NCBI GenBank assembly: GCA_964516765.1
Contig: CAZEWZ010000027.1
Coordinates: forward strand, 1 to 18,225
Length of the DNA stretch: 18,225 nt
Source: CAZEWZ01 sp964516765
GTDB lineage: Bacteria; Bacteroidota; Bacteroidia; Flavobacteriales; UBA7430
Direction of reading: 5' to 3'
Position numbers and translations under genes: made by a program. The notes beneath the pieces were generated by a model, which had not been told where the DNA came from, did not search any database, and saw only the letters and a program-made list of their open reading frames with translations. Below are positions 1 through 7,892 of the stretch, piece by piece (the first letter of the stretch is position 1; the number at the start of each line of letters is the position of its first letter).

Positions 1-882
1 TATACCGATGAGTCCCCCTCGATCAGAAGCTGAATCGGCTTTATTAATCCATGAATTCGGCATCGTAATTTCAAAAGCTCCTAAGAACGAGGCTGCAAAG
101 ACTATCAACAAAAAGAAGAATGCAATATTAAAATAGATATTAGTCGCCATATTATTAAGAGTGTCAGCTCCAAAGATTGCTGAAACTGCCACTCCCAAGA
201 TTACATAAATCCCGATGATAGAAAGTCCATAAACAATAGCATTTCTAATTCCAGCTGTCTTATTTTGACTTTGTTTTGTAAAGAAACTAACTGTCATTGG
301 AATCATTGGAAAGACACAAGGAGTTAGTAAAGCGACAAAACCACTTAGAAAAGCGATCCAAAAAATACTCCATAAATCGTCTACTGAAGTCTTGGTCACT
401 TTTGAGAGATTTGGTGATGGATTTACATCTTTTGCTGCGGGAAGAACTACAGAAATATCAACCCATTCAGGAGGCAAGCACATGGCATCATTACAGGTCA
501 TAAACTGCAGCTCTCCTTTTAGTTCGATGGGATCATTAGAAAGAAGTTTAATTGATTGCCGAAAAATAGCCTCTTTGTCAAAAAACTTTAGAATGGTTTC
601 AAAATTTGGATCAAATTCTTCATGGGCTTCTCCCTCTTGAACATCTCCAATCAATTCTAAATTGGGATTATCAAAAAAAGTGAAAGATGTAGCAACAGGA
701 CCCCCATCCACAAACTGAGAATAAAGATGCCAGCCAGAATCGATTTTGGCTGTCACCAAGAGTTCAGCTTGATTGTCCTCTAGACTAATAACATCAAAGC
801 TCCAAGTAACAGGATCTTCAATCTGAGCGATTGTGGAGAATGAAATTAAAAAGGCGCTTAAAAAACTAAAAATATATCTCAT
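1..882 (-). CDS. dsbD: DsbD-type thiol:disulfide interchange protein, N-terminal part (cut by window edge)
   Basis: I read 294 codons from the ATG at 882-880; the frame stays open to base 1, so the C-terminal part is missing. A signal peptide (about residues 1-20, ending in an Ala-Gln site) precedes a periplasmic DsbD-alpha-like domain. Its redox pair is C130 and C135 in the motif CNDAMCLPPE. The membrane domain begins near residue 172 with TPCVFPMIP, where C189 matches the first redox cysteine of the DsbD/CcdA transmembrane domain. More hydrophobic segments lie at about 213-237 and 248-270. DsbD relays electrons from cytoplasmic thioredoxin across the inner membrane to periplasmic substrates, for example in cytochrome c maturation or disulfide repair. 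The expected second membrane cysteine and the C-terminal thioredoxin domain should lie outside the window. The gene is co-directional with tilS, 173 bp downstream of it. An in-frame GTG lies just before the ATG, but ATG is preferred. The family call is firm; the exact subfamily (DsbD or ScsB-like) is not. Confidence 0.9.
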   Translation of the reverse strand, partial: MRYIFSFLSAFLISFSTIAQIEDPVTWSFDVISLEDNQAELLVTAKIDSGWHLYSQFVDGGPVATSFTFFDNPNLELIGDVQEGEAHEEFDPNFETILKFFDKEAIFRQSIKLLSNDPIELKGELQFMTCNDAMCLPPEWVDISVVLPAAKDVNPSPNLSKVTKTSVDDLWSIFWIAFLSGFVALLTPCVFPMIPMTVSFFTKQSQNKTAGIRNAIVYGLSIIGIYVILGVAVSAIFGADTLNNMATNIYFNIAFFFLLIVFAASFLGAFEITMPNSWINKADSASDRGGLIGI

Positions 883-956
883 CACTTCTCTATTTTGTAT
901 TCCCTTAGTAAGTTAAAAACACCAAGCTATAAATTCAAATAAATATTTTAATTATC

Positions 957-1020
957 CCAGTTAAAAACTACAAACCAATTTTAAATAAAAATAAATCTGA
1001 GTTTTTTTATGAATAACTGG
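957..1020. repeat. Imperfect inverted repeat in the tilS-dsbD spacer
   Basis: The left arm CCAGTTAAAAACT (957-969) is matched by AGTTTTT (1000-1006) and then, after a bulge, by AACTGG (1015-1020). This could fold as a bulged 13-bp stem with a loop of about 30 nt. It lies in the 173-bp A+T-rich spacer (883-1055), where I see no gene and no convincing promoter. It may be a structured leader of dsbD, an operator or chance; no T-run follows that would make it a clear terminator. Downstream of tilS there is also a weak AAGG/CCTT hairpin followed by CTG and a T-run (about 1031-1057). Confidence 0.25.
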
Positions 1021-1055
1021 TTAATTTAAGAAAAAAACAGAAGGTAAACAGCCTT

Positions 1056-2384
1056 TTAATTTAGGCTTACAAGATAGACTTTTTGAGTATTTTGCACAAG
1101 TTTAAATCGCTCATCTATTCGGTGGCCTAAAACCCAAACAATCTGCTCTTTAGAACAGAGTAATAGAACATTCTCTTTCTCAAAAAGACTAAGCTTTTGG
1201 TCTATGAAGAAATCACTTAGTTTTTTATCTCCCTTCATCCCTAGTGGTCTAAAAACATCTCCTTTATTCCATTTTCTAAGAATCAATGGGAAAACTAATT
1301 TATGGAAATCCAATGCGGCTTGTTTGGGGCTAGATGACATCTCGAAGCGGTCTATGTCTATGGTTTGAAAATGAATCTTTCGTGGATTTGAAATGCTAAT
1401 ACTTGATTGGTCAATAAAATACTTTTGGATGTGTTGCTTAATATTCTCTCTAATAATCAAACAATCTCTATCTTTTAGAAGCTGGTGAGAAGAGCTATGA
1501 ATAATTTTCCCGGACTGGGCAATCACTAACTGAGAAACGGCCGCCCAATCGTTAAAGCCAAAACTTGAAATAAAATAAAAAATTGCCGCTATGGGCGAAG
1601 GAAACTTATGAAGCTCAGACAAAATTAAGCAGATTTGGTCTCCACGGATTTGAATCACTTTTTTCCGGTATTGTTCATAGAAAAAAGATAGATTTTCTTC
1701 TGAGCAGGAAATGCGTTCTGCATTTTGCTGAAAAGTTTTTGAAATCGATGGGTTTATCTCACGAAGAATAGGTAGTACTTGATGGCGAATCTTATTGCGC
1801 AAATACAACAGGGAATGGTTACTCTGATCTTCCCTAAAGGAATATTCATGGTGCTGCATCCATTTCTCAAGCTGATCTCTATCACAAAATAATAAGGGAC
1901 GAATTAGCACATTACTAATGGGCTGAATACCTTTTAAACCCCTAATACCCGTACCTCTTGTAAGGTTGATTAATAGCGTTTCAACTTGGTCATCTTGGTG
2001 ATGTGCCGTGGCAATATAGTCTAATTGGCGCTCCAACCTTAACACTTCAAACCATTCATAGCGAAGTTCTCTGGCTGCCATTTGAATAGATATTTTTTTG
2101 TTTTCAGAATATTTTTTTGTTGCGAATTCTTTGATATGACAAACCAGACCTAGGTCTTTGCTCAAGCACTGCACCATAAGTGCATCTTTATCAGAAGCAT
2201 TTCCTCTCAAATTAAAATTGCAGTGCGCCACTTCTATTAAAAAGCCTGTGCCATGAAAAAGTTGCAATAAAGCCATTGAATCTAAACCTCCACTTACAGC
2301 AAGCAGAATTTTTGAAGATTTTTTCAAGCCAATACTCGAACAATATTTAAGAAACTGATTCTTCATTATTTTCATTAAGGACAT
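1056..2384 (-). CDS. tilS: tRNA(Ile)-lysidine synthetase TilS
   Basis: TilS uses ATP and lysine to convert cytidine 34 of the CAU anticodon of a tRNA-Ile into lysidine, so that it reads AUA codons; the enzyme is cytoplasmic and normally essential. The N-type ATP pyrophosphatase loop SGGLDS is at residues 31-36. AHCNFNLRG follows at about 53-61, ARELRYEWF at about 104-112, and the family motif AHHQDDQVET at 127-136. A C-terminal TilS_C segment with FRPLGMKG (about 378-385) and LSDFF is present, so the protein is full length (442 aa). The start lies inside the 3' end of pabB (38-bp overlap). ATGs at codons 4 and 7 would shorten the overlap and cannot be excluded, since there is no Shine-Dalgarno to decide. 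The overlap implies co-transcription and perhaps translational coupling with pabB. Confidence 0.95.
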   Translation of the reverse strand: MSLMKIMKNQFLKYCSSIGLKKSSKILLAVSGGLDSMALLQLFHGTGFLIEVAHCNFNLRGNASDKDALMVQCLSKDLGLVCHIKEFATKKYSENKKISIQMAARELRYEWFEVLRLERQLDYIATAHHQDDQVETLLINLTRGTGIRGLKGIQPISNVLIRPLLFCDRDQLEKWMQHHEYSFREDQSNHSLLYLRNKIRHQVLPILREINPSISKTFQQNAERISCSEENLSFFYEQYRKKVIQIRGDQICLILSELHKFPSPIAAIFYFISSFGFNDWAAVSQLVIAQSGKIIHSSSHQLLKDRDCLIIRENIKQHIQKYFIDQSSISISNPRKIHFQTIDIDRFEMSSSPKQAALDFHKLVFPLILRKWNKGDVFRPLGMKGDKKLSDFFIDQKLSLFEKENVLLLCSKEQIVWVLGHRIDERFKLVQNTQKVYLVSLN

Positions 2385-3639
2385 CGAAAAGTGCTCTGGC
2401 CTTCAAAAGACATTCTTCGTATTCACTTATGGCTTGACTACCAATAGTGATTGCACTTCCAACCATCAAGGAAAGATACTTATTTACTGCATTATATTGC
2501 AAACTTCGGATAATCACATTAAAATCGAAGTCTCCGTCAGGATCAATATATCCAACAGACCCAGAATAGATTCCTCTCTTTGTTTTTTCAAAATTTTCTA
2601 TATGTTTCATAGCGCTAATCTTGGGAGCACCTGTCATGGAACCCATAGGGAAAGTAGCACGTAAGATCTCTTTTAACTCTGTCCTAGGAGAAATCTCGCA
2701 ACTCACCGAAGAAATCATTTGATGAAGCTGAGGGAAGGTATAGATACCAAAAAGCTCATCTACTTTCACAGAACTTGGACGTGCGATTCGAGATAAATCA
2801 TTCCGAACCAAATCTACAATCATAACATTTTCCGAGCGCTCTTTGGGGTCCGTCTGAAGTTCTTTTATAAGGACATTATCTTCTTGAGAAGAGACCCCTC
2901 TTCTCTTTGTTCCTTTGATAGGCTGAGACAAAAGTTTATTTCCTGTTTTCTTTAGAAAGCGTTCTGGACTCGAGCACATAAGATGTATATCTTGAATTCT
3001 ATAATAACAAGAAAAAGGTGCACCAGAATGACTGAAGAGCTTTCTGTAGACAGAAAGTGGTCGTAGCTCTACTAAATTTGCATAAAATTCTTGACAGTAA
3101 TTCATTTCATAAAGGTCTCCTCTTTGAATAAGATTCTTTATTTCTTGAACCTTAAGCAGATATTCCTCAGAGCTAATTCGTTGCTTCCACTCAAGCTGAA
3201 CATGAGAGCTTTCTTGGGCATCATATAAACTTAAATCAGAATATTTGAAAGAATTCTGAGAATCGTGCAGATAGATAGAAAGCTTATTATCATAACAACG
3301 AAACATATATTTGGGAAGAAAAAAAGACATCTCAGGAGCTTGTATGCCATCCCAATTATTTGACTCAAGATGTTCGACATCATTTTTTAAATCGTAATTT
3401 AAATGTCCGAAAATCCAATCCTTGTGCTTCGAATGAAAATCTTGTAATTTATCAAAAGCGCCACCTGTACCGGAGCAAATCTCATTAATAGATCCCGCTG
3501 CAAGCATCCAGGAAAAGGAAGAGTTGGGCATGTCATCTCCATCGAGAAGTATTAGGGAGGACTCGCTCTTAAAATAATGCAAAAGAGCATATTTTATAAA
3601 GGGCTGGTCTTCGACATCAATTTCTTCTTGAAACTTCAT
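2347..3639 (-). CDS. pabB: Aminodeoxychorismate synthase component I (PabB)
   Basis: This chorismate-utilising enzyme aminates chorismate to 4-amino-4-deoxychorismate, the precursor of p-aminobenzoate and folate, using ammonia from a PabA/TrpG glutaminase not encoded here. The chorismate-binding domain fills the C-terminal 270 or so residues: PIKGTKRRG at 240-248, MIVDLVRNDL at 273-282, FPMGSMTGAPK at 330-340 and SGSVGY at 359-364. The lysine in PIKGT (K242) is the feature that separates PabB from anthranilate synthase TrpE, which has PIAGT, so I favour PabB. At 430 aa it is near the usual length, with a somewhat divergent N-terminal region. It is the first gene of a pabB-tilS unit. A TATCTTTG stretch (3643-3650 on the complement) lies 3 nt before the ATG but has no matching -33 element. 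Confidence 0.92.
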   Translation of the reverse strand: MKFQEEIDVEDQPFIKYALLHYFKSESSLILLDGDDMPNSSFSWMLAAGSINEICSGTGGAFDKLQDFHSKHKDWIFGHLNYDLKNDVEHLESNNWDGIQAPEMSFFLPKYMFRCYDNKLSIYLHDSQNSFKYSDLSLYDAQESSHVQLEWKQRISSEEYLLKVQEIKNLIQRGDLYEMNYCQEFYANLVELRPLSVYRKLFSHSGAPFSCYYRIQDIHLMCSSPERFLKKTGNKLLSQPIKGTKRRGVSSQEDNVLIKELQTDPKERSENVMIVDLVRNDLSRIARPSSVKVDELFGIYTFPQLHQMISSVSCEISPRTELKEILRATFPMGSMTGAPKISAMKHIENFEKTKRGIYSGSVGYIDPDGDFDFNVIIRSLQYNAVNKYLSLMVGSAITIGSQAISEYEECLLKARALFDVLNENNEESVS

Positions 3640-3704
3640 TAACCAAAGATAGTATTTCGAGAAGGGGAATAATAAATTATACTATATAATAGAGAAATAA
3701 GTGC

Positions 3705-3731
3705 AAAAAAAACTCCCAAAAGGAAATTTTT
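3705..3731 (-). terminator. Intrinsic terminator of lpdA
   Basis: Read on the minus strand, AAAAATTTCC is followed by a TTTT loop and GGGAGTTTTT, giving a 10-bp stem with two G-U pairs. The run of T continues for three more bases. It sits 18 nt beyond the lpdA stop codon and 65 nt before the pabB start, so it should separate lpdA from the downstream pabB-tilS genes. The stem is A+T-rich, so the strength is uncertain. Confidence 0.6.
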
Positions 3732-3749
3732 AATCTGATAAAATTAATC

Positions 3750-5153
3750 TCATATATGCAAAGCCCTATTATCTGTAGCATCTAAAGCAGCTTCTTTAAA
3801 GGCTTCAGTAAAGGTTGGGTGTGCATGACAGATCCGCGCAATGTCTTCCGCCGATGCTCTGTACTCCATTGCCACCACAGCTTCAGCAATTAGATCCGCG
3901 ACTCTAGGTCCGATCATGTGAACGCCCAATATCTCATCGGTTTTAGAGTCGGCCAAAACTTTCACGAAGCCATCCGTGTCGTTTGAGGCCCGAGCTCTCC
4001 CACTTGCTTTAAATGGGAAGGAACCCGACTTGTATTTGTGCCCTGCGGCTTTGAGTTGCTCCTCGGTCTTCCCTACTGCAGCAACCTCAGGCCAAGTATA
4101 AACAACTCCAGGGACCAAATTATAATCCAAATGGGGCTTTTCTCCCGCGATAAATTCGGCAACAAAAACACCTTCTTCTTCAGCTTTATGAGCTAACATA
4201 GCACCTTTCACTACATCACCAATAGCAAATATATTGATTGCGGAACTTTGCAGATACTCATTCACAATGATACGACCTCGATCATCCACTTGAATATCTA
4301 CATTTTCTAAACCTAGTTTGTCAGTATATGCTGTTCTTCCAACCGCCAAAAGACAATAATCAGAGACAAAGTACTCTTCCTCGCCTTTTTTATTTTTTGC
4401 TTTCACATACACTTCATCCCCCTTTCGTTCTACAGAGGTTACACCCGTGTTTAAATGAATGTCAAACTTTAAATCTTTCTTCAACACCTTTCGCATCTCC
4501 TTCCCTAGAGATTTATCCATGTTCGCGATTAAACTGTCCGCGTATTCAATCACCGTCACATCAGACCCGAGTCGGCCATAAATCGAACCCATTTCAAGAC
4601 CGATTACACCTCCACCGATCACGATGAGCCTTTTAGGCACCTCATTTAAATTTAGAGCTTCCGTAGAAGTAATAATTCTTTCTTTATCAAGAGGAACAAA
4701 CGGCAATTCTGTTGGCTTAGATCCGGTAGCAATAATTGTTTTAGAAGCTTCAATTTTAAGGGAGCCGTTATCTTTTGATATATTGATGTGGGTAGCGTCT
4801 TCAAAAGAAGCCCAACCTTGAAGTACATCAATTTTATTTTTCTTCATCAAAAAATCAATACCACTACAGGTCTGATCAATGACCTCGCTTTTGCGCTTCA
4901 TTAGCTGTGCCACATTAATTTTAGGAGTATTTATTTCTATCCCATGATTCGCGAAGTTGTGCATCGCGTGATGATAATGTTCGGAAGAATCTAATAACGC
5001 TTTTGAGGGAATACATCCTACATTAAGACAGGTTCCCCCAAGGCGATTGTATTTTTCTATTAGGACAGTTTTCATTCCTAGTTGCGCGCAACGTATAGCT
5101 GCAACATATCCTCCTGGTCCCGAACCAATTACGGCAACATCATATTTTTCCAT
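3750..5153 (-). CDS. lpdA: Dihydrolipoyl dehydrogenase (E3)
   Basis: This FAD flavoenzyme reoxidises the dihydrolipoyl arm of E2 (or GcvH) and reduces NAD+, as the shared E3 subunit of 2-oxoacid dehydrogenase and glycine cleavage complexes in the cytoplasm. The FAD-binding GSGPGGY is at residues 10-16. The redox-active disulfide is C42 and C47 in GGTCLNVGCIPSK. An NAD-binding GGGVIGLEMGS lies around 204-214, the second FAD motif FAIGDV follows near 310, and the C-terminal dimer domain carries the catalytic pair H445 and E450 in HAHPTFTE. Its 467 aa is standard length. The start ATG follows a good Bacteroidota promoter by about 39 nt. Base composition is higher in G+C than the adjoining dld. 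The fused E1 alpha-beta at 10947-12932 is a likely partner, though not adjacent. Confidence 0.97.
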   Translation of the reverse strand: MEKYDVAVIGSGPGGYVAAIRCAQLGMKTVLIEKYNRLGGTCLNVGCIPSKALLDSSEHYHHAMHNFANHGIEINTPKINVAQLMKRKSEVIDQTCSGIDFLMKKNKIDVLQGWASFEDATHINISKDNGSLKIEASKTIIATGSKPTELPFVPLDKERIITSTEALNLNEVPKRLIVIGGGVIGLEMGSIYGRLGSDVTVIEYADSLIANMDKSLGKEMRKVLKKDLKFDIHLNTGVTSVERKGDEVYVKAKNKKGEEEYFVSDYCLLAVGRTAYTDKLGLENVDIQVDDRGRIIVNEYLQSSAINIFAIGDVVKGAMLAHKAEEEGVFVAEFIAGEKPHLDYNLVPGVVYTWPEVAAVGKTEEQLKAAGHKYKSGSFPFKASGRARASNDTDGFVKVLADSKTDEILGVHMIGPRVADLIAEAVVAMEYRASAEDIARICHAHPTFTEAFKEAALDATDNRALHI

Positions 5154-5191
5154 GGGTACTGATTATCTAATTTTGTATTTCTTAAATATAG

Positions 5192-5222
5192 CAAAAATAC
5201 AATTGTTAATTGATTTGCCCAA
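5192..5222 (-). promoter_or_regulatory. Bacteroidota-type promoter of lpdA
   Basis: On the minus strand the sequence reads TTG (5222-5220), 20 nt, then TATTTTTG (5199-5192). This fits the Bacteroidota primary-sigma consensus TTG-N19/21-TAnnTTTG exactly. The -7 element ends 38 nt before the lpdA ATG, so a short 5' leader of about 30 nt is expected. The call rests on consensus matching only. Confidence 0.65.
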
Positions 5223-5266
5223 CATATTTAAAAATGAATTAAACATTCAAAACCTATAAATTAAAT

Positions 5267-5325
5267 AAGCTAAAAAGTCTCTATCTGGAAGAACTTATCA
5301 CATGATAAAAATTGTATTTTAGCTT
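5267..5325. promoter_or_regulatory. Nested palindromes upstream of dld (possible operator)
   Basis: An outer inverted repeat, AAGCTAAAA (5267-5275) and TTTTAGCTT (5317-5325), encloses a compact palindrome TTATCA-CA-TGATAA (5295-5308). The arms are perfect at 9 and 6 bp. The right outer arm overlaps TATTTTAG, one mismatch from a TAnnTTTG -7 element, about 40 nt before the dld ATG. A regulator binding site controlling dld is plausible. The A+T richness of the region raises the odds of chance. Confidence 0.35.
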
Positions 5326-5365
5326 TTATAAAGAAAAAATTGAGCGAAGTATCAAAACAAATAAA

Positions 5366-7057
5366 ATGACTTTTAATAGTAATGTAATTCAAAGTTTTAA
5401 ACTTGTTGTTGGTAACAAATATGTAATTACTAGTAAATGGAGAACAGAACCATTTACTATGGGTTGGCGATATGGAAAAGGAGAAGCATTTGCAGTAATC
5501 AAGCCTAGAACATTACTTGAAATGTGGAATGTTTTAAAGGTTTGTGTTAAAAACGATATAAGTGTTATAATGCAAGCTGCAAATACCGGTTTAACTGGTG
5601 GATCTACACCATTCGGAAACGACTATGATCGTCCAGTTGTAATTTTAAATACTCTAAGAATAAAATCTATTCATATAATTAAAAATGGAAATCAGATAAT
5701 AGGTCTTCCAGGGAGTAGTTTATATGATTTAGAAAATAAATTAAAACCTTTAGGAAAAGAACCACATTCTGTCATTGGATCAACATCAATAGGAGCATCT
5801 ATTATCGGAGGAGTATGTAATAATTCCGGGGGCTCTTTGGTTCATAGAGGACCAGCGTATACTCAGTTTGCATTATATGGTAAAGTCAATTCAAAGAGAG
5901 AATTAGAATTAGTAAATGAATTAGGCTTAGATCTAGGATCTATGCCAGAAGAAATATTACGTAATTTAGAAAGCAAAAATTATACTAGTTCAGATTTTAA
6001 AAAATCTGATAAACTAGCTTCTGATGATAAATACTCTGAAATAGTAAGAGGGATTGAAGAGAGTACTCCATCACGTTTTAATGCAGATAAAAGATTATTG
6101 TATGCAGCTTCAGGAAGTGCAGGTAAAATCGCTGTATTTGCTGTCCGTCTAGACACATATCCAGCACCTAAAAAAAGTAAGATATTTTATATTGGCTCAA
6201 ATAATCCAAATGTGTTTTGGAAAATAAGAAGAGATATTCTTAAACAATTTAAAGTACTACCTAGATTGGGAGATTATATGCATATAGGTTCATACGATGC
6301 TGCAAAAAAATACAGTAAAGACACTTTTTTAGTTATTGAAAAATTGGGAACTAAATTTCTTCCAACACTTTTTAAATTTAAAAGAATTGTAGATATAGTA
6401 GCAAACAAAGTTAAATTTCTTCCTGAAAATTTTTCTGATAAATTAATGCAGTTTCTAAGTAATTTTTGGCCTAATCATTTACCAAGTAGAATGGAGGTTT
6501 TTAGACTTCAATATGAGCATCATTGGATAATAGAAATGACCGATGAAGGTATAAATGAAGCTGAGACTTATTTTAGTGATTTTTTTAAAGACAACGAAGG
6601 TGGGTTTTTTATATGTAACTCAAATGAAGGAAAAAAAGCAATGCTTCATCGTTATGTTGCTGCAAGTGCAATTGGAAGATATCAGGCTTTGCACAAAAAA
6701 AATATTGGAAAAATGATGTCTCTTGATATTGCATTTCCTAGAAATGAAAAAAACTGGGTCGAAACTCTTCCAAAAGAAATAAATGATAAAATTGAATTAA
6801 AATTTTACTACGGGCATTTCTTTTGTCATGTATTTCACCACAATTATATTTTAAAAAAAGGAGTCGATTCAAAAAAATTAAAAGATAAATTATTAGAAAT
6901 ATATGATGAACGAGGAGCTGAATATCCTGCTGAACATAATACAGGTCATGAATATCATGCAAAACCAGTTCTTGCTGAATTTTATAAAAAATTAGATCCC
7001 ACTAATTTTTTCAATCCTGGGATTGGAGGTACAAGCAAACTTAAAAATTGGAAATAA
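5366..7057 (+). CDS. dld: Quinone-dependent D-lactate dehydrogenase (Dld, E. coli type)
   Basis: The protein aligns from memory over its whole length with E. coli Dld, a peripheral inner-membrane FAD enzyme that oxidises D-lactate to pyruvate and passes electrons to quinone. The FAD-binding-4 domain shows AANTGLTGGSTP at residues 71-82, SVIGSTSIGASIIGG at 135-149 with NNSGGSL following, and RGPAYT at 161-166. The distinctive Dld membrane-binding cap domain follows (for example PSRMEVFRLQYEHHW), and the end carries YPAEHNTGHEYHA and NPGIGGTSK. I chose the ATG at 5366 (563 aa, matching the family) over an in-frame TTG 18 codons upstream, because family similarity starts just after this ATG. The gene is strikingly A+T-rich compared with lpdA and ftcD, suggesting transfer or low expression. 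It stands alone, without a lactate permease. Confidence 0.93.
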   Translation: MTFNSNVIQSFKLVVGNKYVITSKWRTEPFTMGWRYGKGEAFAVIKPRTLLEMWNVLKVCVKNDISVIMQAANTGLTGGSTPFGNDYDRPVVILNTLRIKSIHIIKNGNQIIGLPGSSLYDLENKLKPLGKEPHSVIGSTSIGASIIGGVCNNSGGSLVHRGPAYTQFALYGKVNSKRELELVNELGLDLGSMPEEILRNLESKNYTSSDFKKSDKLASDDKYSEIVRGIEESTPSRFNADKRLLYAASGSAGKIAVFAVRLDTYPAPKKSKIFYIGSNNPNVFWKIRRDILKQFKVLPRLGDYMHIGSYDAAKKYSKDTFLVIEKLGTKFLPTLFKFKRIVDIVANKVKFLPENFSDKLMQFLSNFWPNHLPSRMEVFRLQYEHHWIIEMTDEGINEAETYFSDFFKDNEGGFFICNSNEGKKAMLHRYVAASAIGRYQALHKKNIGKMMSLDIAFPRNEKNWVETLPKEINDKIELKFYYGHFFCHVFHHNYILKKGVDSKKLKDKLLEIYDERGAEYPAEHNTGHEYHAKPVLAEFYKKLDPTNFFNPGIGGTSKLKNWK

Positions 7058-7307
7058 AATATTAAAACAAACTACAAAATGAATAACAATAAAAGATATA
7101 ATATTTGTTCATATGTTCAAATAGAGTTTACAATATTCAAATATTGATAAAAATAAGTGATTGGGTGCTTTTTTCTTTTTTTAAGAACAGAACCAAAACA
7201 AACTCATATTGACTCTCTGGATACAGTTTTAAGCATGAAATTAAAGATGGAACAAAAAAAGATATAGTCCACAATAGCAAAATATTATACAATACACTAA
7301 AGAAACA
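7058..7307. other. Intergenic spacer between dld and the methyltransferase pair
   Basis: These 250 bp are A+T-rich. I find no convincing gene; the only open frame across it, on the minus strand, overlaps the start of the next gene and has no recognisable domain. A 16-bp palindrome, CAATATT-CA-AATATTG (7131-7146), is the only clear structure and might be an operator. No exact TAnnTTTG element with a spaced TTG was found for the downstream gene. Confidence 0.4.
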
Positions 7308-7889
7308 ATGGAACTCAACAAAAATCTTTGGAATCATCTATATAAAGAGCAAGACACTTCTTGGGATTTGGGAGAAATATCTCCTCCCATCAAAAAATAT
7401 ATTGACCAACTTGAAAACAAAGATCTTAAAATACTCATTCCTGGATGCGGGAATTCCTATGAAGCCGAATACCTCAACAAATTAGGCTTTAAAAATGTTT
7501 ACCTTATAGATTGGGCAGAAATAGCCATTCATAATTTCGGAAAAAGAGTTCCAAAATTCCCCAAAAATCATTTAATCATTGGGGATTTTTTTCAGCACAA
7601 AGGACAATATAACCTTATCCTTGAGCAAACTTTTTTCTGTGCCATACAACCTGTACTTAGAGAAAAGTATATAGTACAAATGAAAAAATTATTAGCTCCA
7701 AAAGGCAAATTAATCGGCTTGCTATTTAATGAAAAACTATTCTCAAATCGACCTCCGTTTGGTGGTAATAAAAAAGATTATCAGCAGTTATTTTCAAAAT
7801 ATTTTAACCAATTTTATATGGAAAAAGCAAAAGACTCTATATCATCACGAAAAGGAAGAGAATTGTTTATTACAATTAAAAACAACTGA
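7308..7889 (+). CDS. TPMT-family SAM-dependent thiol/halide-type methyltransferase
   Basis: A 193-residue class I methyltransferase of the thiopurine S-methyltransferase (TPMT) family. Evidence is the N-terminal WDLG motif (19-22) followed by a Pro, the SAM-binding motif I PGCGNSYEA (45-53), an acidic motif II residue D68, IIGDFF around 90-95, and the family signature EQTFFCAIQP (106-115) with an Arg and Tyr soon after. TPMT relatives in bacteria and plants methylate thiols, thiocyanate, halides or chalcogen compounds using S-adenosylmethionine; the substrate here cannot be read from sequence. It is soluble and presumably cytoplasmic. The stop codon lies 3 nt before the start of the next gene, another methyltransferase, so the two are almost surely one transcript. 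It is A+T-rich like its neighbours. Confidence 0.82.
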   Translation: MELNKNLWNHLYKEQDTSWDLGEISPPIKKYIDQLENKDLKILIPGCGNSYEAEYLNKLGFKNVYLIDWAEIAIHNFGKRVPKFPKNHLIIGDFFQHKGQYNLILEQTFFCAIQPVLREKYIVQMKKLLAPKGKLIGLLFNEKLFSNRPPFGGNKKDYQQLFSKYFNQFYMEKAKDSISSRKGRELFITIKNN

Positions 7890-7892
7890 TTC

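Noticed and set aside
297..640. Short plus-strand reading frames opposite the DsbD gene
   Set aside because: They lie antisense to a well-supported DsbD coding region and have no recognisable domain.
3643..3650. TATCTTTG -7-like element immediately before pabB
   Set aside because: It would force a leaderless transcript starting at the ATG, and there is no TTG at the proper distance upstream.
5312..5365. 18-codon upstream extension of dld from a TTG start
   Set aside because: The added residues have no counterpart in Dld proteins; the ATG at 5366 gives the family length and N-terminus.
7131..7146. CAATATT-CA-AATATTG palindrome as a regulator site
   Set aside because: Only A+T bases except three positions, in very A+T-rich DNA, and over 150 bp from the next start codon; too likely by chance to stand as its own finding.
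7137..7337. 66-codon minus-strand frame across the dld-methyltransferase spacer
   Set aside because: A hydrophobic, low-complexity translation from A+T-rich DNA that overlaps the start of a real gene; no homology recognised.
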